A stretch of 64,000 nt of DNA. It comes from CAIQPS01 sp963783835. GTDB lineage: Bacteria; Actinomycetota; Thermoleophilia; RBG-16-64-13. This document shows positions 8,713 to 14,960 of the stretch, piece after piece (the first letter of the stretch is position 1; each line of letters opens with the position of its first letter). The notes beneath the pieces were generated by a model. It ran no database searches. It saw only the letters and a list, made by a program, of their open reading frames with translations, and was not told where the DNA came from. The stretch lies in the NCBI GenBank assembly GCA_963783835.1, contig CAWAOX010000014.1:310001-374000 (forward strand). Direction: 5' to 3'. The position numbers and the translations under genes were made by a program.

Positions 8713-9132
8713 ATGGGATTCACGGACAAGGTCGGAAACGGACTGGAGCAGGCCGCCCGGGAGATCGAGAAGGCTCTCGACAAAGGCAAGACGAAGGTTG
8801 GCGAGATCCAGATAGAGATGCAGATGGACGGGCTGGCCAAGAAGCTCGGCTATCTCGTGTTCGACTTCTACCGGGGGCGCGCGGTCGACCAGACAGTGCG
8901 CCAGAAGGTGCTGGACGACCTTTCACGGCTGGAAGACCAGCTGTGGAAGATAAGGACAGAAGCCGCCGCCAAGGCCGAAGCGGACGCCCAGGCGAGAGCG
9001 ACTGCCCGGGAGCGGTCGGCTACTGCCCAGCCCTCGGGCTGGGATGAGACGCCACCGCCCGCGGGGGACGCGGGGAGCACGGCGCAACAGACCGGGCCGG
9101 ACGGGGAGATCCTCCGCCCGCCCAATCCGTAA
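8713..9132 (+). CDS. Small charged coiled-coil protein, unknown function
   Basis: A 139-residue cytoplasmic protein. Residues 1-95 are mostly helical and charged (GLEQAAREIEKALDKGKTKV, LDDLSRLEDQLWKIR, AAKAEADAQARATARER), predicting a long helix or coiled coil. The last ~45 residues are Pro/Gly-rich and probably disordered. No recognised family. ATG 8713 is chosen because an AGAGGG stretch precedes it and the protein starts cleanly there. In-frame TTG codons at 8656/8659, next to AAAAGGAGAG, would add 18-19 residues but lie very close to the inferred transcription start. It sits 12 nt before the DUF1828-like gene and is probably co-transcribed. Confidence 0.62.
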   Translation: MGFTDKVGNGLEQAAREIEKALDKGKTKVGEIQIEMQMDGLAKKLGYLVFDFYRGRAVDQTVRQKVLDDLSRLEDQLWKIRTEAAAKAEADAQARATARERSATAQPSGWDETPPPAGDAGSTAQQTGPDGEILRPPNP

Positions 9133-9144
9133 GGAGGGGCGCCC

Positions 9145-9642
9145 GTGGCTGAGGGGACAATCGATCCGGGCTACGCTGACTTCGTCGCTCTCGTAGCGGG
9201 CGAGCAGCAGGTGCGCGACCGGCTTGCGGCCGGAGAGCGTCTGCGTCTGCAGACTCCCTTCCGGTATCCGGGACGGCGGGGAGTTGTATCGGTAGAACTG
9301 GTGCCGGGCCCCGCCGTAGCCGCCGGTCCGCGCGCGGTCCGCCTCACCGACGGCGGCGATCTGATCAAGAGCCTTGACGAGCAGGGTCTCGACTTGGCGA
9401 TCGACATGGTCGTCAGCAAGACCGTGTTCCATGCGGTCAAAGAAGTGGAGGGCGCGGGCATCGGCTCGGGGGAGGTCTACCTCGAGACGACGTCGGACGC
9501 GGTGATCACCGATCTGTGGCGTTTCCTCCAGCTCGTGAACGAGCTGATCGGGCTGCGGCACTCCAAGTACAAGGACGCCCTTCTTCAGCTGTCGCGCCGG
9601 CCGGAGGGTGGTCCGGACCTCATCGGCTGGGAAGAACGCTGA
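9145..9642 (+). CDS. DUF1828-like protein
   Basis: A 165-residue cytoplasmic protein starting at GTG with AAGGAGG 7 nt upstream. The sequence (TPFRYPGRRGVVSVELVPG, VRLTDGGDLIKSLDEQGLDL, a central helical part, VYLETTSDAVITDLWRFLQL) resembles the DUF1828 layout, in which a small beta part with L-T-D-x-G precedes helices. The family has no settled function and often occurs near defence or hypothetical genes; none is seen here. The family assignment is moderate; the gene itself is well supported by its ribosome-binding site and coding character. Confidence 0.65.
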   Translation: MAEGTIDPGYADFVALVAGEQQVRDRLAAGERLRLQTPFRYPGRRGVVSVELVPGPAVAAGPRAVRLTDGGDLIKSLDEQGLDLAIDMVVSKTVFHAVKEVEGAGIGSGEVYLETTSDAVITDLWRFLQLVNELIGLRHSKYKDALLQLSRRPEGGPDLIGWEER

Positions 9643-9687
9643 ACGCGGCTGGGCTGCCATGCCGGTCCCGAAGCCCGGCCGCCGTTC

Positions 9688-10071
9688 CTAGCTGGGGTTC
9701 CGGTCTCGCCTGCCCCTGGTCTCGGTAGTGACGATCGTGTCGAGCCCCTCGAACGTCTCGAGCACGCTGGCGAAACCTTCTTCAACGGCGAGAGAGAGGT
9801 AGGCGGCCTGCGCCCTATCGAGCACCACCATCTGTTCACGCCAGCACTCAGGGCACCACAGCCGGACCTGCCAGCACGACTGGTCCTGCTTCGTCCAGTC
9901 GGATGCCTGGACGAGGGGCGACGAACAGTAGCGGCAGAAGACAGCAAGAGCTGCGGCGGGGCGAGGTTGATTGTCGCTTCTACTGGTCACACTACAGCTA
10001 TCGGCCGGAGGGGGTCTCCGGTTTAGCAGGCGGCCGGTAGGACGGACCGACCCCGGGCGAGCCAGGCTCAT
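9688..10071 (-). CDS. Small zinc-ribbon-like protein
   Basis: Up to 127 residues. The conserved-looking part starts at an in-frame GTG at 9990 (100 residues), because the preceding 27 residues are Arg/Pro-rich and unlike a folded domain. Two Cys pairs, FCRYCSS and WCPECWRE, plus a Cys in SCWQV, suggest a zinc ribbon. A helical tail (LSLAVEEGFASVLETFEGL) follows. No family recognised; it could be a small DNA- or protein-binding factor. Neither start has a clear Shine-Dalgarno. It is convergent with the DUF1828-like gene. Confidence 0.5.
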   Translation of the reverse strand: MSLARPGSVRPTGRLLNRRPPPADSCSVTSRSDNQPRPAAALAVFCRYCSSPLVQASDWTKQDQSCWQVRLWCPECWREQMVVLDRAQAAYLSLAVEEGFASVLETFEGLDTIVTTETRGRRDRNPS

Positions 10072-10164
10072 GCCGGTGAGGCAGGCCCAGCGAGTTCGAG
10101 TTGCCGGTAGATCACGCGGACGACGAGCACGTTAGACCAGCACATATCGTGGCGGAGGCGCTCT

Positions 10165-10971
10165 ATGGACACGTTTCGCGGCAAGGCCGTTCTCATCACC
10201 GGTGCCGGGACTGGCATTGGCAGATCGATGGCATTGATGCTGGCAGATGAGAAGGCTGACCTCGCGCTTGTGGATATCAACTCGGAGATGGTGCGCGAGA
10301 CGCAGTCCGATTGCCAGGCTAGGGGAGCTAGAACCGCGGCCTACTACTGCGATATGGGGGCCAAAGCTGATATTGAAGGCATGCTTGAGCAGGTGTCGGA
10401 TGCCCTCGGCCTTGTGGACATACTCATAAACAACGCCGGTACAGTGGTGGGAAAGTACGCCCATCAGTATGAGTATGACGACCTAAAGCAGACCATGCTG
10501 GTGAACTTCGTTGGCGGTGCCTACCTCACGAGGCTCGTTCTGCCCGACATGATGAGACGCAACGAAGGACATATCGTGAATATCGCTTCGGCGATTGGGC
10601 TCGTGGCCATGCCGCGTATGGGAGAGTACGTAGCGTCGAAGTTCGCGATCGTCGGCTTCACCGATACCCTTCGGATGGAACTGAAGAAGGCAGGGTATCC
10701 AGGGATCAAGACGCTCTGCGTGTGCCCGACGGGCGTCGACACCGGCTTGTTTCCCGGCTACAAGGCCCCTCGTCTCACGCCCCTGCTGAAGCCCGAGGCT
10801 GTGGCTCGGGAAGTGCTGAAGGCCATCAGAAAGGACAAGTCCCATCTGCAGATCCCTCTCATCGCCAAAATGATCCCCGCGATAAAGTTGCTCCCGGTTT
10901 CTGTTCAGGACGCAATCCTGCGGACGACCGGGTTCTCCAGCAGCATGGATGGGTTCAAAGCGCGGGGATAG
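10165..10971 (+). CDS. Classical SDR-family oxidoreductase
   Basis: A 268-residue protein, normal for classical short-chain dehydrogenases. TGAGTGIG (residues ~12-19) is the cofactor loop, with VDIN after beta-2 (an Asp suggesting NAD preference), NNAG near residue 91, and catalytic Ser in NIASAIG with Tyr-x-x-x-Lys in YVASK. The C-terminal region (PLLKPEAVAREVLKAIRKDK, LLPVSVQDAILRTTGF) resembles retinol/long-chain alcohol dehydrogenase-like SDRs, so a hydrophobic substrate is plausible but unproven. GGAGG lies 6 nt before the ATG. Flanked by gene-poor DNA, it is probably monocistronic. Confidence 0.88.
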   Translation: MDTFRGKAVLITGAGTGIGRSMALMLADEKADLALVDINSEMVRETQSDCQARGARTAAYYCDMGAKADIEGMLEQVSDALGLVDILINNAGTVVGKYAHQYEYDDLKQTMLVNFVGGAYLTRLVLPDMMRRNEGHIVNIASAIGLVAMPRMGEYVASKFAIVGFTDTLRMELKKAGYPGIKTLCVCPTGVDTGLFPGYKAPRLTPLLKPEAVAREVLKAIRKDKSHLQIPLIAKMIPAIKLLPVSVQDAILRTTGFSSSMDGFKARG

Positions 10972-11549
10972 TACGGTTCTTCTCGGCCATCGGGCTGCTC
11001 ATTCCGGGAGTTCTCGCGCAGCGTAGCGGCAGTGCCTCTTGCTACTGCAATTGGACTCGCCTAGTTTGACTATGTAAGGAACGATCTGCGCGGGACTGTC
11101 ACCAGCCAGGCGTGTTTACCTGGATCGAGCGGTCGGACGAACCTGCCCCGGGGGGCCGACTTCGCCTGGTGAGTGATGCGGGCCGAGCCTGCGCTAAATG
11201 GAGGAGAAGCCGTGGCTCGAGGTCCACTGTCACGTGAGCGGAGGCGTCGGCGGCCGTATCCTTGTCACCGGCCACGATCGTCAGTGCTCGGACCAATCGG
11301 TCTTAGTCGTGTTTAAACGCGTCTTCGGGACAAACGTAGCGTGCGCGCTCAGGGACTCCGACTTCATTCATGGGCCGCTCACCCAAACGGGATGCACTTC
11401 CGCCTTTCAAGAAGGTGTTGCCGTCCGCGTTCATCTTCGCCAGCCCGTCTCTGCATCTCCATTGTCCTGCTTCCGACATAGACTCGTACGAGAGGGTCGA
11501 ATTGTTGACAGGGGCAAGAATCAACCGGCCGAACTGGCGGGGATGAAGT
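10972..11549 (+). other. Gene-poor stretch without a supportable gene
   Basis: About 580 bp. Open frames exist on both strands (for example ATG 11198 +, and 11303-11554 on -), but their codon use and composition look random, and no domain or ribosome-binding site plus conserved start can be defended. The stretch lies directly before a truncated ssb copy, so it may be degraded DNA left by the same rearrangement. Confidence 0.4.
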
Positions 11550-11784
11550 TCCACCTTTGGTCGTATTCCCCCTGCCCCCCGGACGGCTTACGCTGCGTCT
11601 CCCCGGTCGGGAGCGCCGCCGGGGCCGGGTCGCAGCCAAACAGGCGAGGATGAGGAAGACCATGAACAGCGTGCATCTGATCGGCCGTCTGGCCACCGAC
11701 GTGGAGGTCAAGGAGGTGAACGGGGGGTCCAAGGTCAGCAGCTTCATTCTGGCAGTCGATCGGAACGCGGAAGAGGCGGACTTC
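11550..11784 (+). repeat. Partial duplicate of the ssb promoter and 5' coding region
   Basis: This block is homologous to 14451-14662. Both begin with TCCAxCTTTGGTxGTATTC, share a TACGCT hexamer 17 bp after a TTC(A/C)CC hexamer, and then share the first 41 codons of ssb with only synonymous-type changes. Similarity stops abruptly at 11784, inside the codons after EEADF. The two leaders have diverged more than the coding parts. Confidence 0.85.
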
Positions 11785-11802
11785 GCGATTCCACGTCATT
11801 GA
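11662..11802 (+). pseudogene. Truncated ssb copy
   Basis: The first 41 residues are identical to the intact SSB encoded at 14540 (MNSVHLIGRL through RNAEEADF), followed by an unrelated AIPRH tail and a stop, giving 46 residues. It lacks the central and last strands of the OB fold and should not bind DNA normally. An upstream in-frame ATG at 11650 would add four residues (MRKT). The near-perfect protein identity with synonymous nucleotide differences means the fragment was under selection, or came from a related genome, before it was truncated. A short expressed peptide cannot be excluded. Confidence 0.85.
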
Positions 11803-11927
11803 CTGGGTCATTCCAGGGCCAGCCCGCTATCATTTGATCCCCAGAGAACCGCTATTCGGCGAGACGGCGGCCAAGAAGTGGGCGCGCGCCGGGTCGGGAC
11901 GGGTCGAATAACCCCGTCTCGAAACGC

Positions 11928-12569
11928 CTACGGGGCTAGACCTCGAGCCAGGATATCCAAAGCACCCGCCGCCGGAACGGGGAAGTCCCCGTGAGCGCTC
12001 GGCCCTCCGTCGGGCGCGAAGTTGGCCCATAGGGCTCGCTCCATCCCGGCAGCAAAGGGTATGGACGCAACCACGGCGGCCGCCTCCGTAGCGTCTACGT
12101 CGAGCCTGATCCTGCCGAGTTCCTGCTCCCCCCGGATGTACTCAGCCACGATCGCAACCGGTTCCGGTCGCACGAACCCCTCGGGGGACTTCTCGCGCAC
12201 GTAGGAGTCGAAGCTTCTGCTGAGGTCCGGGTCGGCCCACGTGGACGCCATTAGCGACGACAAGTCTCCCTGCATCTGCCCCATCAACAAGAACAGGTAC
12301 TCCAGGTTGTCGCGCACCGTGTTCTGACCGGCACGCTCCGGGAGTCGCCTGAGCTCCTTCCCTGTATCTAGGACGAGAGACAGGAACACTTGATGGAATA
12401 GTTCGTACTTGTCGGTGAAGTGCCGATACATGGTGCCTTCGGACAGCCCGGCTCTGCGGGCGATCTCACGGGTGGTAGCCCGGGCAAAACCGCGCTCCAC
12501 AAACGCCGCGAGAGCTGCGTCCATCAGAGCCTGGCGGGTCGGACCGGTATGTGTTGGCGTCGGATTCAC
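11928..12569 (-). CDS. TetR-family transcriptional regulator, probable autorepressor of the ABC operon
   Basis: A 213-residue regulator. The N-terminal helix-turn-helix is typical: ALMDAALAAFVERGFARATT, IARRAGLSEGTMYRHFTDKYEL. The C-terminal ~150 residues are the variable ligand-binding/dimerisation part. GTG 12569 is preferred because GAAGGAGGT lies immediately upstream (short spacing); an in-frame ATG at 12590 would add seven residues that are encoded by the ribosome-binding site itself. It is the last gene of a three-gene operon (ABC ATPase, permease, TetR), and a promoter with two matching palindromes lies upstream of the first gene. The effector is unknown, probably a transporter substrate. 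Confidence 0.88.
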   Translation of the reverse strand: MNPTPTHTGPTRQALMDAALAAFVERGFARATTREIARRAGLSEGTMYRHFTDKYELFHQVFLSLVLDTGKELRRLPERAGQNTVRDNLEYLFLLMGQMQGDLSSLMASTWADPDLSRSFDSYVREKSPEGFVRPEPVAIVAEYIRGEQELGRIRLDVDATEAAAVVASIPFAAGMERALWANFAPDGGPSAHGDFPVPAAGALDILARGLAP

Positions 12570-12610
12570 GGGACCTCCTTCAGGCTCCATCTCAGCTCAT
12601 CTGGCACGGC

Positions 12611-13406
12611 TCACGCCGTGATGTCTCGCCGCCGGAACGTGACTGCCGTTATCACCAGCGTGACGACCACATACCCGACGGCCACCATCAGGCCTGTGGC
12701 GAAGGACATGTCGTCTGTGCCTCCCGCCGCCACGGTCCCGAAGGAAGATCCGGGAAGCCATTTCGCTCCACTGTCAAGCAGCAGGGTCAATATCATCTCG
12801 AACACCAGTAAGTAGCCAATCCCCACGGCGATGGAGAGTCCCGTGCTTCGCGTCATGACTCCGACGAAGAGCCCGATGAACCCCCACATGAGGGCCGCGA
12901 GAGTCAGATGCAGATAGCCATTGAGGAGGGTCTGGGCCATGTCCGTGCGCCACGCCTCCGCGGATATCCCTGTTGCTCCCGCCACGGCGGGGGAGGCGAT
13001 CAGGACGAGTAGGGTTGTCGCGAGGGTGGCGATGCACGTGAACAGCACGAGGGCGACCACCTTGCCACCGAGCAGTCTCAGACGGTTGGGCTGGGCCTGG
13101 ACGAGCAGCCGTATCAGCCCGTTCGAGTAGTCAGAAGAGGCGAAGATGGCCCACACCACGAGGGCCACGAGTCCCCACATGTTGGACGCCAACTTGCAGT
13201 CCCGCGAACATGCCATCGGGGGCCTCCAGCGTTGACACCGACACGCTCGGGCCGCCCGGCATCGTCACCCCCGAGTCCGCGGTCGCGGTGAAGAAGACGA
13301 TGAAGGTCACGATGAGTCCCAACGCGGCCATCAGGCCGATACCCCCGAGGATGTAGTTGCGGCTCATCAGTCGGGTCCATTCGCAGCGGAACTCGCGCCA
13401 CATCAC
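12611..13406 (-). pseudogene. ABC-2 type permease with a single-base frameshift
   Basis: Two overlapping frames together encode one ~263-residue multi-spanning permease. The first (start GTG 13406, overlapping the ATPase stop as GTGA) gives MWREFRCEWTRLMSRNYILG, a first membrane helix and an extracytoplasmic loop ending DGMFAGLQ. The second continues LASNMWGLVALVVWAIFASSDYSNG (last part of the ABC-2 FxxEY/S-like segment) and four further helices to ...TFRRRDITA. Removing one A near 13195 (CTGCAAGTTG to CTGCAGTTG) restores a continuous reading. Either the transporter is broken or the base is a consensus error; the intact partner ATPase and regulator favour error or a very recent mutation. Confidence 0.8.
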
Positions 13407-14347
13407 GCCACCTCTTCCGCTTGGGCCGCCGAGCGGCCGTTGTCACCCGACTCCGTGCCGGTCATCCGCAGAAACACTTCCTCCAGGCTGGCCTCGCGCG
13501 GCCGCAGAGCCCGCAGGACGATCCCGGCCTCGGCCGCGGCCCGGTTGACATCCGCGGACTGAGAGACCGGGGCCGAAACATGGACCTCATCCTGCACGAC
13601 CATGGCCTTCCAGCCCCTCGCCTGCAGCGCCTGGCCAAGGGCGGCGACGTCGGCGGGGTGTTCCGGCGCAATCTCGATGCTCTCCCCAGCCTGCGAGACC
13701 AAGTCCGCGAGCGGGCCCGAGAAGAGCAGTTGGCCGAAGCGGACGATGGCAAGGCTGTCACACGCGGCTTCGATTTCGCTCAGCAGGTGGGAGGAAACGA
13801 TCACCGTGCGCCCTTCATCACCGAGCGAACGCATCAGTTGCCGCATCTCGACGATCCCGGCTGGGTCGAGGCCGTTCGTCGGCTCGTCTAGCACCAGAAG
13901 CTCAGCGTCCGGGAGCAGGGCGGCGGCGATCCCCAACCGTTGTTTCATGCCGAGGGAGAATCGCTTGACCGGCTCCCGGTTGCGGTTGAGAAGACCGACC
14001 GTATCGAGCACCTGCTCCACGCGAGCGTTGGAGATACCCCGAAGATGGGCCAGGGAGCGCAGGTTGTCTCGTGCCGAAAGCGAGGGGACGAAGGCGGGGC
14101 TCTCTATGAGAGCTCCGACCCGGTGCGCATACTTCCCGGGATGGGAGATGGGCGAATCGAAGACGGTCGCCCCACCGCTTGTCGGCCTGATCAGCCCGAG
14201 AAGCAGTCTGATCAATGTCGACTTGCCGGAGCCGTTGGGGCCGACCAAACCAATCACCCCCGGACCAGTGATCTCCAGGTCTAGCTCGCGGAGTGCGATC
14301 ACATCACCAAAGTGCCGACTGAGCTTGTCGGTCCGTATCACTGACAC
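13403..14347 (-). CDS. ABC transporter ATP-binding protein (drug/peptide export type)
   Basis: A 314-residue cytoplasmic ATPase. Walker A GPNGSGKST near residue 40, Q-loop region VGALIESPAF, signature FSLGMKQRLGIA, Walker B LLVLDEPTNGLDP and switch His in VSSHLL are all present. The C-terminal ~90 residues form the extra domain of CcmA/BcrA-type exporters. It starts at GTG 14347 with GGAGG 5 nt upstream. It is coupled to the permease by overlapping stop/start codons and probably powers export of a toxic compound or peptide, with TetR control. It is intact although its permease is frameshifted. Confidence 0.9.
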   Translation of the reverse strand: MSVIRTDKLSRHFGDVIALRELDLEITGPGVIGLVGPNGSGKSTLIRLLLGLIRPTSGGATVFDSPISHPGKYAHRVGALIESPAFVPSLSARDNLRSLAHLRGISNARVEQVLDTVGLLNRNREPVKRFSLGMKQRLGIAAALLPDAELLVLDEPTNGLDPAGIVEMRQLMRSLGDEGRTVIVSSHLLSEIEAACDSLAIVRFGQLLFSGPLADLVSQAGESIEIAPEHPADVAALGQALQARGWKAMVVQDEVHVSAPVSQSADVNRAAAEAGIVLRALRPREASLEEVFLRMTGTESGDNGRSAAQAEEVA

Positions 14348-14368
14348 CTTGACCTCCAGTGTTGTTCA

Positions 14369-14425
14369 GGGTAACTGCTCACCCCTCTGGGTGCGCATCA
14401 TAGCGGGTAAGCGCTCACCCCGCAA
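14369..14425 (-). promoter_or_regulatory. Promoter with two TetR-type operators for the ABC/TetR operon
   Basis: Read on the minus strand: TTGCGG (14420-14425), a 17-bp spacer, then TATGAT (14397-14402). The spacer contains a 16-bp palindrome, GGGTGAGCGCTTACCC (14405-14420). A second copy, GGGTGAGCAGTTACCC (14369-14384), lies just past the predicted start site, 36 bp away. Two related palindromes overlapping a promoter, in front of an operon that ends with tetR, is the classic layout of an autorepressed TetR system. Binding by this TetR is inference. Confidence 0.75.
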
Positions 14426-14466
14426 GTTTGCTTCCTTATCCGGGCTCGATTCCAACTTTGGTTGTA

Positions 14467-14495
14467 TTCACCCACCCGGCGCGTCCCGGTACGCT
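14467..14495 (+). promoter_or_regulatory. ssb promoter
   Basis: TTCACC and TACGCT are separated by 17 bp. The same spacing and the same TACGCT are kept in the truncated ssb duplicate upstream (TTCCCC ... TACGCT), although the rest of the two leaders has diverged; this supports function. The start codon lies 44 bp downstream, behind GGAGGAGACC. Confidence 0.5.
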
Positions 14496-14539
14496 GCGGT
14501 TCCCCGAAGGGGGCGACCACGCAAACGAAGGAGGAGACC

Positions 14540-14827
14540 ATGAACAGCGTGCACCTGATCGGCCGCCTGGCCACCGACGTGGAGGTCAAGGAGGTGAACG
14601 GCGGCTCGAAGGTATCGAGCTTCATTCTGGCGGTGGATCGGAATGCTGAGGAGGCGGACTTCTTCAGGATCAAGGCCTGGAACTCACAGGCTGAAGCGGC
14701 GGGCGAGCACCTGGGCAAGGGACGCAAGATCGGCGTCGAGGGCTCGTTGCGGCAGGACGTGTACGAGAAGGACGGCGAAGAGCGGAAGGCCGTGTCGGTC
14801 GTGGCCAGGCGGCTGGAATACCTGTAG
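14540..14827 (+). CDS. ssb: Short single-stranded DNA-binding protein without acidic tail
   Basis: A 95-residue OB-fold protein: NSVHLIGRLATDVEVKEV, SSFILAVDRN, DFFRIKAWN, GRKIGVEGSLR and a terminal VARRLEYL correspond to the SSB core. Typical SSBs have ~150-180 residues with a disordered tail ending in an acidic DDDIPF-type tip that recruits partners; here the protein stops right after the OB fold. It binds ssDNA in the cytoplasm, but is probably an accessory paralogue (like competence or stress SSBs) rather than the replicative one. The ATG has GGAGGAG 4-7 nt upstream. A truncated copy lies at 11662. Confidence 0.88.
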   Translation: MNSVHLIGRLATDVEVKEVNGGSKVSSFILAVDRNAEEADFFRIKAWNSQAEAAGEHLGKGRKIGVEGSLRQDVYEKDGEERKAVSVVARRLEYL

Positions 14828-14960
14828 CGCCATCGGCTGCTGTGGCTTGCGGGCCCCGGTAGCATCACGAGAACGTATGTCTTCGGGCCGGCGCCTGTCG
14901 CCCCGGCGCCGGCCCGGATGACCGAAGGTCGACAAAGCGTCCATCGAGGGTGGGAAGCAG

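Noticed and set aside
10090..10164. A tRNA-like GTTCGA loop near 10110
   Set aside because: No acceptor stem, anticodon arm or D-loop can be drawn around it.
11198..11653. Open frame preceding the truncated ssb
   Set aside because: No family, no conserved start context beyond a GGAG and random-looking composition; it overlaps the duplicated ssb leader.
13180..13200. Programmed +1 frameshifting in the ABC permease
   Set aside because: No slippery heptamer, stop codon or downstream structure is evident; a simple extra base explains it.
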